A DNA stretch of 64,000 nt from VAXT01 sp964591295. GTDB taxonomy: Bacteria > Actinomycetota > Thermoleophilia > Gaiellales > Gaiellaceae. Positions 25,523 to 34,415 of this stretch are shown here, piece by piece. Location: positions 32,157 to 96,156 of the forward strand of contig CAZQAG010000001.1 in assembly GCA_964591295.1 (NCBI GenBank), read 5' to 3'. The notes under the pieces are model-generated. The model was not told the origin of the DNA, ran no database searches, and worked only from the letters and a program-made list of their open reading frames with translations. Made by a program: the position numbers and the translations under genes. The number at the start of each line of letters is the position of its first letter. Within the stretch, counting starts at the first letter, position 1.

Positions 25523-26646
25523 CGGGTGCCTTCGATCCGTTCCCAGAGCAACGGCGGCCCGAAGCGTATGTAGCGCGCGAGCCCGGCCAGGGTCGCCCAC
25601 GTGACGACCAGGTAGTAGTACGCGAGCCCGGCGCCCGGGATCGGCAGCCGCAGGCGGCCGGCCCCGGCGAGCATCAACCACAGCAGCTGCGCTGCCAGCA
25701 CCGCCTGGTAGACCCAGCCCTCACCGACGAGCACGGCGCTCGAAACCAGCAGGACGAGGTGCAGAATCCCGCTCCCGTACCGAAGCAGCCGGTGAGACAC
25801 GAGCTCCACGAAGTAGACAGGCCCGACCCGGCGCAGCATGCCACGGAAGACATGCACCCAGGCCCCTCGCAGCATCCGCACCTTCCGGCGGTACTCGTCC
25901 TCGATGTCACGCGACGGCTTCTCGATCGACACCGCGTCCGGGTCGTACACGGCTCGGCGTCCCCGCTGCACCATCAGATAGGGAAGGCCGAGGTCGTGGC
26001 CGCACCACGGCTCGAGGTCGACCCAGTCCGAACGGCGAACGGCGTAGATCGGGCCGTTTCCCGCCGTGATCGAGCCGAGCCGCGACTCCTGCATCCGCAG
26101 CCAGAGCTCGAAGCGCCAGTACGCGCCCTCGCGATTGGTCCCGTCCGGGGTCTCGTACGACGCGCGGCCCGAGACGTAACCGACTGCCGCATCGGCGAAG
26201 CTGCGAACGAGCAGCCGGAGCGCCCCGGGCTGCCAGACCGCATTGGCATCCGAGAAGGCCACGATCTCGCCGGTCGAGTCCTGAACGCCAAGGTTCTGTG
26301 CGGCAACCTTCCCTCCACGGGGGCAGCGAACGAGCCTCACTCGCAAATCCTCCCCGGCCAGGCGCTCGACGATCTCGTCGGTGCGATCGGAAGAGGCGTC
26401 GGAGGCGACGAGGACCTGGAGCCGGTCGGGGGGGTAGTCGAGCTGGAGCAGGTTTCGCACCCGGCGCTCGATCACGTCCTCCTCGTTGTGAGCGGCGACG
26501 ACGACGCTGACCGCCGGCTCGATGTCGGCTCCCCTCAAGGGGCGGCTGCGCAGGCGCGCTCCCAGCGCGGCGAAGAGCGCGTAGCCCACGTGCGTCCACA
26601 CGAGGGCGGCGAGCGAGATCCAAAAGAGAAGTTTTACGACGAGCAT
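25519..26646 (-). CDS. Membrane family 2 glycosyltransferase (cellulose-synthase/hyaluronan-synthase-like)
   Basis: 375 residues. An N-terminal membrane helix (VVKLLFWISLAALVWTHVGY) precedes a GT-A domain with VSVVVAAHNEEDVIERR, VASDASSDRTDE, VAFSDANAVW (the DxD-like metal site), RYWRFE-type spacing and a late RRKVRMLRGA stretch that corresponds to the QxxRW region. Three to four C-terminal membrane segments follow (from about 285). The architecture suits a processive or lipid-linked GT working at the inner face of the membrane. It is coupled to the initiating transferase gene by a GTGA overlap. Confidence 0.85.
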   Translation of the reverse strand: MLVVKLLFWISLAALVWTHVGYALFAALGARLRSRPLRGADIEPAVSVVVAAHNEEDVIERRVRNLLQLDYPPDRLQVLVASDASSDRTDEIVERLAGEDLRVRLVRCPRGGKVAAQNLGVQDSTGEIVAFSDANAVWQPGALRLLVRSFADAAVGYVSGRASYETPDGTNREGAYWRFELWLRMQESRLGSITAGNGPIYAVRRSDWVDLEPWCGHDLGLPYLMVQRGRRAVYDPDAVSIEKPSRDIEDEYRRKVRMLRGAWVHVFRGMLRRVGPVYFVELVSHRLLRYGSGILHLVLLVSSAVLVGEGWVYQAVLAAQLLWLMLAGAGRLRLPIPGAGLAYYYLVVTWATLAGLARYIRFGPPLLWERIEGTR

Positions 26647-26654
26647 GTGCGCTT

Positions 26655-26660
26655 GGTGTA
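26655..26660 (-). promoter_or_regulatory. Putative -10 hexamer (TACACC), leaderless
   Basis: On the minus strand TACACC ends 8 nt before the ATG at 26646. The last base departs from TANNNT. It lies only 2 bp from the divergent hexamer at 26663-26668 in a 30-bp intergenic region. Confidence 0.3.
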
Positions 26661-26662
26661 CG

Positions 26663-26668
26663 TATTCT
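26663..26668 (+). promoter_or_regulatory. Putative -10 hexamer (TATTCT), leaderless
   Basis: TATTCT ends 8 nt before the ATG at 26677 that starts the plus-strand epimerase operon. The intergenic gap is 30 bp, so any -35 contact would lie inside the divergent gene. Confidence 0.45.
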
Positions 26669-26676
26669 CACGGCTC

Positions 26677-27627
26677 ATGCCTGCTGTATCGATCGAAAGC
26701 GCACGTTTCCTCGTCACCGGCGGCTCTGGCTTCGTGGGCTCGCACGTGGTCGAGGAGCTCGTCGCTGGTGGCGCAAACGAGATCGTCGTCTTCGACAAGG
26801 TCATCCGCGGCGAGAACCTCGAGCAGGCGCGTGCGGCCGGATCGGTCCGGGTCGTCGAAGGCGATGTCACAGACCGTGACGCGCTCGCGGAAGCCGCTGC
26901 CGGAGTCGACGGCGTCTTCCATCTGGCCGTGCTCCCGATCGGGCCGAGCGAGGCGGACCCGCGCCTCTCGCTCGACGTAAACGTCGTCGGCACGTTCAAC
27001 GTGCTCGAGGCGGCCCAGCAGGCCGGGGCGAAGAAGGTCGTCTACTCGTCCGCCTCGTCGGTCTACGGCGACACCAACGAGACGATGGACGAATCGCACC
27101 CGCTCGAGGCCCGCTCGATGTACGGAGCCTCGAAGATCGCCGGCGAGTATTTCCTCCGCGCGTTCCGGGAGATTCACGGCCTCGACTTCGTCACGCTCCG
27201 CTACATGAACGTCTACGGGCCTCGCCAGGAGGGCGGCTTGATCGTGAGCGTCCTCCGGCGCATCGAGTCGGGCGAAGCGCCCCTGATCCAGGGCGACGGG
27301 AGCCAGTCGTTCGACTTCATCCACGTCGCGGATGTCGCGCGGCTGAACATCGCCGCGATGGCCTCCGAGGTGAGCGGCGAGGCCTTCAACGTCGGCAGCG
27401 GCGGCGAGGCGAGCGTGCGCGAGATCGTCGAGCAGCTGATCGAGCTGACAGGCTCCGAGCTCGAACCGGAGTACGACCTCGACGCCAAGGTCCTGATGGC
27501 GCGCCGTGTCGGAAGCAATGAGCGGGCCGTCAAAGAGCTCGACTGGCAGCCGGCGCTCGACCTCGAAACGGGTCTGACCGAGGTGATCGCCTTCGAGCGC
27601 TCGAGGGCCGGGACCACGCGTGCGTAA
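26677..27627 (+). CDS. NAD-dependent epimerase/dehydratase (extended SDR, UDP-glucose 4-epimerase-like)
   Basis: 316 residues. VTGGSGFVGSHVVEEL is the NAD-binding loop (14-29). SSASSVYGDT gives the catalytic Ser, SMYGASKIAGEYF supplies Y and K of YxxxK, and LRYMNVYGPRQ is the substrate-side motif shared by GalE and UDP-glucuronate-modifying enzymes. Likely a nucleotide-sugar 4-epimerase; decarboxylase or dehydratase activity cannot be ruled out. The ATG sits at the domain edge and matches the upstream hexamer, although the same frame stays open for another 300 codons upstream (antisense to the GT2). It heads an operon of six genes. Confidence 0.87.
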   Translation: MPAVSIESARFLVTGGSGFVGSHVVEELVAGGANEIVVFDKVIRGENLEQARAAGSVRVVEGDVTDRDALAEAAAGVDGVFHLAVLPIGPSEADPRLSLDVNVVGTFNVLEAAQQAGAKKVVYSSASSVYGDTNETMDESHPLEARSMYGASKIAGEYFLRAFREIHGLDFVTLRYMNVYGPRQEGGLIVSVLRRIESGEAPLIQGDGSQSFDFIHVADVARLNIAAMASEVSGEAFNVGSGGEASVREIVEQLIELTGSELEPEYDLDAKVLMARRVGSNERAVKELDWQPALDLETGLTEVIAFERSRAGTTRA

Positions 27628-28678
27628 GTCACTGGTCGACCTCCTCGCCGATCCCGAATCGCACGCACCCCTCGAGCTCGCAGAGGACGGAGTCGCGAGC
27701 GACGGGGAGGTCCAGGAAGGGGCCCTGCGGACCGCCGATGGGCGTGCCTACTCGATCGTCCGCGGAATCCCGCGATTCATCGAGATCGCGGATGTCGGCC
27801 AGCAGCAGACCGCCGACACGTTCGGGTTCAAATGGCACCAGCGGGACTCGTACGACTCGCCAGGCTTCCGGGAGTTCGCCCTCGACTGGTTCCTGGAGCG
27901 CTACGGATTCGAAAGCCAGAACGACCTCCGCAGCTTCTTCCGCCGGCACCGCCTCACGCTTGACGCGGGTTGCGGCGCAGGGTTCACCGCGTCGCTCTGG
28001 CTGGAGCCCGGCTGGCGTGGAGAAGGAGACGCTGAATGGGTCGGCCTCGACATCTCGACTGCGATCGACGTGGCGCAGGATCGCCTTGGCTCGGTGGACG
28101 GCGTTCATTTCGTCCAGGGGGATGTCTCGAGCCCTCCATTCACGCCGGGCACGTTCGACGCCATCCTCTCCGAAGGCGTCCTCCACCACACGCCCTCCAC
28201 CGAGGCCGCGATCCGAGCACTCGCCTCGGCGCTCGCACCTGGGGGCGAGCTCCTCTTCTACGTCTATCGCAAGAAGGGACCGCTGCGCGAGTTCGCCGAC
28301 GACTACATCCGCTCCGTCGTCTCGAAGATGCCACCCGACGAAGCCTGGGAAGCGCTTCGACCGTTGACGAGGCTCGCGCAGACGCTGGCCGAGCTCGACG
28401 CGACCGTCGAGGTGCCCGAGGACATCCCCTATCTGCAGATCGCGGCAGGCGAGCACGACGTCCAGCGACTCCTGTACTGGAACTTCCTCAAACTATTCTG
28501 GAACCCGAAGCTCTCCTTCGAAGAGAACAACCACGTGAACTTCGACTGGTACCACCCGCAGTACGCCCACCGGCAGACGGAGGCGCAGCTGCGCAACTGG
28601 TGCGACGACTGCGGGCTCGAGATCTTTCACCTGGTGGAGCAGGAAAGCGGCTTTACGGTCCGGGCCAGGAAGGTCTAG
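27620..28678 (+). CDS. SAM-dependent methyltransferase with N-terminal Trm112-like region
   Basis: 352 residues from a GTG that overlaps the epimerase 3' end by 8 bp. The first 55 or so residues (LVDLLADPESHAPLEL, then GIPRF) resemble the Trm112-like segment found before many sugar methyltransferases, but the zinc cysteines are missing. The class I core follows: LTLDAGCGAGFTASLW, GLDISTAIDVA, DAILSEGVLHHTPSTE and LAPGGELLFYVYRKKG. The C-terminal part (FDWYHPQYAHRQTE) occurs in methyltransferases partnered with AsnB-like genes in surface-polysaccharide loci, and here asnB follows directly. Confidence 0.83.
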   Translation: MRKSLVDLLADPESHAPLELAEDGVASDGEVQEGALRTADGRAYSIVRGIPRFIEIADVGQQQTADTFGFKWHQRDSYDSPGFREFALDWFLERYGFESQNDLRSFFRRHRLTLDAGCGAGFTASLWLEPGWRGEGDAEWVGLDISTAIDVAQDRLGSVDGVHFVQGDVSSPPFTPGTFDAILSEGVLHHTPSTEAAIRALASALAPGGELLFYVYRKKGPLREFADDYIRSVVSKMPPDEAWEALRPLTRLAQTLAELDATVEVPEDIPYLQIAAGEHDVQRLLYWNFLKLFWNPKLSFEENNHVNFDWYHPQYAHRQTEAQLRNWCDDCGLEIFHLVEQESGFTVRARKV

Positions 28679-28680
28679 CC

Positions 28681-30591
28681 ATGTGCGGCCTCACCGGCAT
28701 CGTCAATCGCACGGGTGAGCCGGCCGAGCGAGACGTCCTGCGCAAGATGACCGACGTCGTCGCTCACCGCGGGCCCGACGGCGAGGGCTACCACCTCGAC
28801 GGGCCGGCCGGACTGGGTCACAGGCGCCTCGCGATCATCGACCTGTCGGACGCCGCCATCCAGCCGCTTCCGAATGAGACCGGCGATCTTCACCTGATCT
28901 TCAACGGCGAGATCTACAACTTCGCCGAGCTCCGCGCCGAACTGGAGGCGAAGGGGCATCGCTTCCGGTCGAACACCGACTCCGAGGTAATCGTGCACGG
29001 CTACGAGGAATGGGGCGATGCATGCGTCGACCGGCTGAACGGCATGTTCGCTTTCGCCCTGTGGGACAAACGGCGCCGACGGCTCTTCATCGCCCGTGAC
29101 CGCTACGGCATCAAGCCCCTCTACTGGTACGACCGAAACGGGCTCTTCCTGTTCGCCTCCGAGATCAAGAGCATCCTCGCGCACCCCGCCGTGTCCGCAG
29201 AGGTGTCCTATCCGGCGCTCCACGAGTACTTCGTCTTCCAGAACGTCTTCAGCGACCTGACCCTGTTCGAGGGCGTGCGGATGCTGCCGCCGGGATGCAC
29301 GCTCGAGGTGCTCGAAGGCGGCGAACCCAGGATCAACCGCTACTGGGATTTCCCCGATTTCGAGACCCAACTGGCTCTCTCCGAGGACGAGGCAGCCGAG
29401 CGACTCACCGATCTCTTCGTCGAGGCCGTCACCCGGCAGCTGGTCGCCGACGTACCCGTCGGGTCTTTCCTCAGCGGAGGCATGGACTCGGGTTCGATCA
29501 CCTCGGTCGCGGCCCGGCACCTTCCGAGGATGCGCACGTTTACCGCCGGCTTCGACTTGAGCTCCGCCTCGGGCCTCGAGCTGAACTTCGACGAGCGCGC
29601 GACTGCCGAGCTTCTTTCGAACCGGTTCAAGACCGAGCACTACGAAGTCGTGCTGCACGCGGGCGACATGGAGGTGGTGCTGCCCGAGCTCGTCTGGCAC
29701 CTGGAAGACCTGCGCGTCGGCCAGTCGTATCCCAACTTCTACGTCGCCCGGCTGGCGAGCAAGTTCGTCACCGTAGCCCTGTCCGGCGCGGGCGGCGACG
29801 AGCTCTTCGGCGGCTATCCGTGGCGCTACTACCACGGCCTCGACGGCTCGAGCCCTGAGGACTACGCGCGGCAGTACTACGGGTACTGGCAACGGCTCGT
29901 TCCCGAGAGCGCGGCCGGGGACTTCTACCGCGACGAGGCGCTTCGGCAGATAGAAGGCCACTCGACCTACGACGTCTTCAGGAGCGTCTTCGGCGACCGC
30001 CTGGAAGGCCTGACGACACCGGAGGACTACCTCAACGCATCGCTCTACTTCGAGGCGAAGACCTTCCTTCACGGCCTGCTCGTCGTCGACGACAAGCTGA
30101 GCATGGCTCATTCGCTCGAGACCCGGGTCCCGTTCCTCGACGACGAGCTCGTCGACTTCGCGGCGCGCCTCCCCGTGCACCACAAGCTTCGCAACCTCGA
30201 TCACGCGCTCCACATGGACGAGAACGCACCCGTCAAGCAGATCGAATCCACGGACGGAAAGCGGGTGCTGCGGCGCGCGATGAGCAGTCTCGTGCCCCAG
30301 GAGATCACTGACGGGTCGAAGCAGGGCTTCAGCGCCCCCGACGCCACCTGGTTCCGAGGGGAGAGCATCGACTACATCAACCGCCTGCTTCGCGATCCGA
30401 AGGCGCTGATCTACGAGTTCGTACAGCCCGAATATGTCGCGAACGTCCTCGAAGAGCACAGCTCCGCGAGAGCGAATAGGCGGCTTCTGATCTGGTCGCT
30501 GCTGAGCTTCGAGTGGTGGTGTCGGTGCTTCCTCGACGGCGACGCGAGGAACGCCGCCCCGGCCGACTCGCTCGAGCTCGCCGCCAGGTGA
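28681..30591 (+). CDS. asnB: Asparagine synthase (glutamine-hydrolysing)-like amidotransferase, copy 2
   Basis: 636 residues. MCGLTGIVNR exposes the nucleophile Cys2, and RLAIIDL and FNGEIYNF complete the glutaminase domain. The synthetase P-loop is FLSGGMDSGS near 263-272, with GAGGDELFGGYPWR near 371 and RVPFLDDE near 482. A GGAAGG-like Shine-Dalgarno precedes the ATG; the frame is open upstream but the Met-Cys-Gly start is mandatory for activity. It is more diverged from copy 1 than expected for a recent duplication. Context points to amidation of a sugar acid or another glycan carboxylate, which remains inference. Confidence 0.9.
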   Translation: MCGLTGIVNRTGEPAERDVLRKMTDVVAHRGPDGEGYHLDGPAGLGHRRLAIIDLSDAAIQPLPNETGDLHLIFNGEIYNFAELRAELEAKGHRFRSNTDSEVIVHGYEEWGDACVDRLNGMFAFALWDKRRRRLFIARDRYGIKPLYWYDRNGLFLFASEIKSILAHPAVSAEVSYPALHEYFVFQNVFSDLTLFEGVRMLPPGCTLEVLEGGEPRINRYWDFPDFETQLALSEDEAAERLTDLFVEAVTRQLVADVPVGSFLSGGMDSGSITSVAARHLPRMRTFTAGFDLSSASGLELNFDERATAELLSNRFKTEHYEVVLHAGDMEVVLPELVWHLEDLRVGQSYPNFYVARLASKFVTVALSGAGGDELFGGYPWRYYHGLDGSSPEDYARQYYGYWQRLVPESAAGDFYRDEALRQIEGHSTYDVFRSVFGDRLEGLTTPEDYLNASLYFEAKTFLHGLLVVDDKLSMAHSLETRVPFLDDELVDFAARLPVHHKLRNLDHALHMDENAPVKQIESTDGKRVLRRAMSSLVPQEITDGSKQGFSAPDATWFRGESIDYINRLLRDPKALIYEFVQPEYVANVLEEHSSARANRRLLIWSLLSFEWWCRCFLDGDARNAAPADSLELAAR

Positions 30592-31877
30592 CCGGCAAGG
30601 AGCTCGTACGGATCTCGGGGCAGGTCGCCCTCGCACCCTTGGCGCTGCCCTTGCTTGCCGGAGCGGCCCTCCGTGTGCGACGAGACGCGGAGCGCCGGCG
30701 GCAAAACCGTGAACGTCCGCGGCTCCTCTACGGGCCAACTCCGATCATCTCGATCAAGTACATGCGCGACGCGATGGAGAGGGCCGGTTACTACGCCCGA
30801 ACGGTCGTCTACAGCTCGCTGCCGATCTTCGCCCAGTCGAACTACGACTACTCACTCGAAAGCTTCTTCAAGTCGTCCTCGGCGACGAGTGCCTGGCGAC
30901 GCGCCGCTTCGGTCATCCTCGGGCCGTATCGCGTCTTCATCTGGTCGCTCCGTCGGTTCGACGTGTACCACTTCTTCTTCGATGGGGGCCTTTTGACCGG
31001 AACGCCGCTCCGTTTCCTCGAAGTGCAGCTGCTGCACCTCGCCGGCAAGAAGGTGGTCGTCTTTCCCTACGGAGCCGACGTCGCCGCCCGTAGCACGATC
31101 CGCTCGGCCGAGTGGCGGCACGGGCTCGAGGTCCACTACCCGGAGCTGATCAGGCGCGAGCGGTCGATCCTTCGTCAGATTCGGTACTTCTGCCGGCGAG
31201 CCGACTACGTCGTGGCGTGCCTCGTGCACGCCGAATCGGTCGCCCGCTGGGATCTGTTGACGACCCTCTACTACCCGATCGACACGGATCGGTGGCGGCC
31301 AATCGAGCGCTCCGAGGACGACGGGCCGGTGACGGTCGTCCACGCCCCCAACCACCGGGTCATCAAGGGAAGCGACTACCTGATCGAGGCGTGCCGAGAG
31401 CTACAGGAGGAAGGGCTCGCGCTCGAGCTTCGGCTCGTCGAGGGAATGCCGAACGAGGAGCTCAAGCAGCTGCTCGAGGCCTCGGACATGGTTGCGGACC
31501 AGTTCGTGCTCGGATACGCACTGGCCGCGCTCGAAGGGATGAGCCTCGGGAAGCCCGTTCTCTCGAACCTCTCGGATCCTGCCTACTACGACGTCCACCG
31601 AATGCACACGGGCCTCGACGAGTGCCCGATCGTCAGCACGACGCCTGCGGACCTCAAGGAGACCCTGCGGCGGCTGACCGCGGATCGCGCGCTTCGGGCG
31701 AAGATCGGACAGGCAAGCCGGGACTACGTCCTGAAGTACCACTCCTATGGACCTGTGGCCCGCATGTGGGAGCTCGTGTATCGAAAGATCTGGTTCGGCG
31801 ACGACTTCGAGCTCGAGTACTGGCATCCCGATCGGGCGCCAGACAGAGAACCGGCCAGCCCGGTGGCGGCGGGCTAG
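30588..31877 (+). CDS. GT-B glycosyltransferase, divergent GT4-like subfamily A
   Basis: 429 residues from a GTG overlapping the asnB stop (GTGA). There is a hydrophobic N-terminal patch (VALAPLALPLLAGAAL). The N-domain has LYGPTPIISIKYMRDAMERA and DVYHFFFDGG. The C-domain has VVHAPNHRVIKGSDYLIEA, LRLVEGMPNEELK, ASDMVADQFVLGYALAALEG and MSLGKPVLSNL. It shares the VHAPxxxxxKGSxyxIEA and ADxxxDQ motifs with the proteins at 35989 and 54360, which defines a local subfamily. Donor unknown. Confidence 0.82.
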   Translation: MTGKELVRISGQVALAPLALPLLAGAALRVRRDAERRRQNRERPRLLYGPTPIISIKYMRDAMERAGYYARTVVYSSLPIFAQSNYDYSLESFFKSSSATSAWRRAASVILGPYRVFIWSLRRFDVYHFFFDGGLLTGTPLRFLEVQLLHLAGKKVVVFPYGADVAARSTIRSAEWRHGLEVHYPELIRRERSILRQIRYFCRRADYVVACLVHAESVARWDLLTTLYYPIDTDRWRPIERSEDDGPVTVVHAPNHRVIKGSDYLIEACRELQEEGLALELRLVEGMPNEELKQLLEASDMVADQFVLGYALAALEGMSLGKPVLSNLSDPAYYDVHRMHTGLDECPIVSTTPADLKETLRRLTADRALRAKIGQASRDYVLKYHSYGPVARMWELVYRKIWFGDDFELEYWHPDRAPDREPASPVAAG

Positions 31878-31879
31878 CG

Positions 31880-32728
31880 GTGCGCATCCTGCTCACCGGG
31901 GCAACGGGGTTCGTGGGAGGGCATTCACTTCTCCGCCTGACGGAGCGCCACGAGGTGTTCGCGCTGACGCGGTCGGGGGGCGCGAAGGCAGGCCAAGGCG
32001 TGACCTGGGTCGAACAGGACCTGGCGCAGCCCCTCACGGGCTTGCCCGAGGAGATCGACGGTGTGATCCACCTCGCGCAGTCGAAGCGCTACCGCGAGTT
32101 CCCCGAGGGTGCGCCGGACATGTTCGACGTCAACGTCCAGAGCACGTTCCACCTCCTCGAATACGCACGCGCGGCCGGAGCGCAGTCCTTCGTCCTCGCC
32201 TCGACCGGCGGCGTGTACGGCGGAGGCGCAGAGCCGTTCGCAGAAGAAGGCCCCAAGCGGATCACGGGCTTCTATCCCGCTTCCAAGTGGAGCGCGGAAG
32301 CACTCACGACCGGCTATCAGTCGACATTCGCGACGGTGGTTCTACGTTTCTTCTTCGTCTACGGGCCCGGGCAGACGGGCATGCTCGTGCCGAACCTGAT
32401 CGAGAAGGTCCGGTCAGGCGATGAGCTGACAGTGCAAGGAGAGCAGGGATTGCGGATCAACCCGATTCACGTCCGGGACGCCGTCGAGGTCTTCGAGCCG
32501 GCGCTCGATCTCGGGCGCTCGGACGTCTTCAACGTCGCTGGCGAGGAGACGGTTTCGATCCGAGGGCTGATCGGGGTGATCGAGGAGACGCTTGGGGTCG
32601 AAGCGGTCATTCGCCGAACCGACGGGGTACCGGAAGACCTCGTCGGTGTGAATCGGAAGATGAAGGACGTCCTGGGCGTCACGCCGCGAGTCTCGCTCGC
32701 CGAAGGCATCCGCTCGATGGTCGAATGA
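31880..32728 (+). CDS. NAD-dependent epimerase/reductase (extended SDR)
   Basis: 282 residues. VRILLTGATGFVGGHSLL is the opening Rossmann unit; the catalytic segments are LASTGGVYGGGA and GFYPASKWSAEAL (YxxxK). FFFVYGPGQTGMLVPNL precedes the substrate-binding part. It is shorter than GalE-type enzymes, in the range of 4-ketoreductases. The GTG at 31880 begins exactly at the first strand, 2 nt after the GT stop; the frame is open further upstream but that region is antisense-like filler inside the GT gene. Probably reduces or epimerises a 4-keto nucleotide sugar. Confidence 0.83.
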   Translation: MRILLTGATGFVGGHSLLRLTERHEVFALTRSGGAKAGQGVTWVEQDLAQPLTGLPEEIDGVIHLAQSKRYREFPEGAPDMFDVNVQSTFHLLEYARAAGAQSFVLASTGGVYGGGAEPFAEEGPKRITGFYPASKWSAEALTTGYQSTFATVVLRFFFVYGPGQTGMLVPNLIEKVRSGDELTVQGEQGLRINPIHVRDAVEVFEPALDLGRSDVFNVAGEETVSIRGLIGVIEETLGVEAVIRRTDGVPEDLVGVNRKMKDVLGVTPRVSLAEGIRSMVE

Positions 32729-33474
32729 AGCACGAAGCCCTTGCGCTCAGGTTTCCACGGCTGGCCACCGTCTTCTGGCTCGCTCAGCTGCTCCGCCGCG
32801 AGTTCCACGGGGCAAAGCGCGCGGCCGGAGAAGAGCGCCCCGTCGAGGAGCTCCTCGTCCCGACCGCGAACGGTGCGCAGCTCGCCATCGCCGGTCACGA
32901 CCTCCTGGACGCCCGCGTCACAGCCGCGCCGATGGTGTCCTCGCAGAAGTACGACGAGATCGTTCCACTCCTCAACAAGATCAAGGCGCTCGAGCCGAGA
33001 AGCGTTTGCGAGATCGGCACGTCGGCGGGCGGCACGCTCTACCTTCTGAGCCGGGTGGCCCCACCCGACGCGGTGCTCGTGTCGATCGACGTCGAGATTC
33101 CGTTCTACACGCGCGCGGCCAGAGGGAGGATGGTGCGGCCCGGCCAGCGGCTCGTGAGCCTCGAGGGCGACTCGCACGACCCCGAGACGAAGGCGCTGGT
33201 CGAGGAGGCGTTTGCCGGCGAGCCGATCGACGTGCTGTTCATCGACGGCGACCACACCTACGACGGCGTTCGCCGCGACTTCGAGCTGTACGGTCCGCTC
33301 GTGCGCGAGGGAGGGCTGATCGCCTTCCACGACATCCAGCCGGACCGCGGCGGGGCGCACTGGTCCGGGGAGGTGCCGCGCTTCTGGGAGGAGCTGAAGC
33401 GGTCTCACCGTACCGAGGAGCTGATCGCCGAGCCCGACCAGGACGGGTACGGGATCGGGATCGTCTATCCCTAA
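32725..33474 (+). CDS. CmcI-type SAM-dependent methyltransferase
   Basis: 249 residues, coupled by ATGA overlap to the SDR gene. VCEIGTSAGGTLYLLSRV is motif I, VSIDVEIPFYT motif II, LFIDGDHTYDGVRRDFELYG motif III, and LIAFHDIQPD the conserved metal-linked HD segment. This set is characteristic of the cephalosporin hydroxylase/CmcI and rhamnosyl O-methyltransferase group, so it may methylate a deoxyhexose, possibly the rhamnose expected from gmd and rmd. It is last in the operon; its TAA overlaps the convergent GT2 stop by 4 bp. Confidence 0.85.
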   Translation: MKHEALALRFPRLATVFWLAQLLRREFHGAKRAAGEERPVEELLVPTANGAQLAIAGHDLLDARVTAAPMVSSQKYDEIVPLLNKIKALEPRSVCEIGTSAGGTLYLLSRVAPPDAVLVSIDVEIPFYTRAARGRMVRPGQRLVSLEGDSHDPETKALVEEAFAGEPIDVLFIDGDHTYDGVRRDFELYGPLVREGGLIAFHDIQPDRGGAHWSGEVPRFWEELKRSHRTEELIAEPDQDGYGIGIVYP

Positions 33475-34415
33475 CGGGATTTCGCGGGCGGCGGCGGGAG
33501 CCGGCTCGACCACCTGCTCATCCGGATGAGGCCGCGTGCGAACCCGGCCGGGCTCCGGCGCAGGCTTGCGGCCCCGTACTTCGCAGCCTGAAGCCGCCTA
33601 CCCCGCGCACCTTCGAACTGCGCTGCAGACAGGTAATGACGGGCGAGGCCGACTCGGCGCCAGCGCCCAAGCGGGGCGCGGGCTTCCGGGAAGCTCTCCA
33701 GGAACTCCTCGAGGAGCCCGACCCGTGAGAGGTGATAGTTCGTCTCGCCGACGCGCGAGCTCTCGTTCTCCGAGTGCCGCCGGTAGCGGGCGAGAACGTC
33801 GTCGATCCGGACCACCCGCCAGTCGAGGGCCAGCACGAGCCAGAGGAAGTAGTCGTCGCCGAAAGAGAAGTCGGTGTCGCGGAGCCTGAGGTTGCGCCGG
33901 GTCAGGACCTCGCGGCGAAACATCGTCGTCAGCGAGGCGATGAAGCAGCCCTCGACGAAGAGGCCCCGCAGCGGATAGCCGTCGACTTCGATCGACTCGT
34001 CGCGCCAGAGGATGGACTCGCTCGTCTTCGAGTCGAAAGCCTCGTAACCGGTGTACACGAGGCCAACGTCTTGCTCCGCCTCGAAAACGGCGACCTGCCG
34101 CTCGGTCTTGGCCGGAAGCCAGACGTCGTCCTGATCGAGCCAGGCGATGAGCGTGCCCTGCGCCATCTCCAGGGCGTCGTTGCGCCTGCGGCAGGGGCCT
34201 GCACGGTCCTGCTTTCGCGAGAGGCGGACCCGGCCCGGCTCACGGGCGGCGTACTCGGCGACGATCTCCGCAGTGGAGTCGCTCGAGCAGTCGTCGACGA
34301 CGAGGAGCTCGACGCGGTCGTAGGTCTGGGCGAGCACGCTCTCGATGCTCTCCCTCACGAAGGCCGCGCCGTTGTAGGTGGGCATGATCACGCTGACGAG
34401 CGGCTGCTCGCTCAT
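33471..34415 (-). CDS. Family 2 glycosyltransferase
   Basis: 314 residues. VSVIMPTYNGAAFVRESIES begins the GT-A fold, VVDDCSSDSTAEIV follows, and IAWLDQDDVWLP provides the DQDD metal-binding site near 90-95. FGDDYFLWLVLALDWRV carries the later acidic base motif. The C-terminal 60 residues are basic (RRVGLARHYLSAAQFEGARG), likely for membrane association. It is coupled by ATGA overlap to the upstream flippase gene. Donor unknown. Confidence 0.87.
   Translation of the reverse strand: MSEQPLVSVIMPTYNGAAFVRESIESVLAQTYDRVELLVVDDCSSDSTAEIVAEYAAREPGRVRLSRKQDRAGPCRRRNDALEMAQGTLIAWLDQDDVWLPAKTERQVAVFEAEQDVGLVYTGYEAFDSKTSESILWRDESIEVDGYPLRGLFVEGCFIASLTTMFRREVLTRRNLRLRDTDFSFGDDYFLWLVLALDWRVVRIDDVLARYRRHSENESSRVGETNYHLSRVGLLEEFLESFPEARAPLGRWRRVGLARHYLSAAQFEGARGRRLQAAKYGAASLRRSPAGFARGLIRMSRWSSRLPPPPAKSR

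Noticed and set aside
25759..26676. Upstream extension of the epimerase at 26677 (extra 306 codons open in frame)
   Set aside because: The extension is antisense to the membrane GT2 gene and has no SDR homology; the ATG at 26677 begins at the Rossmann strand and has a promoter-like hexamer before it.
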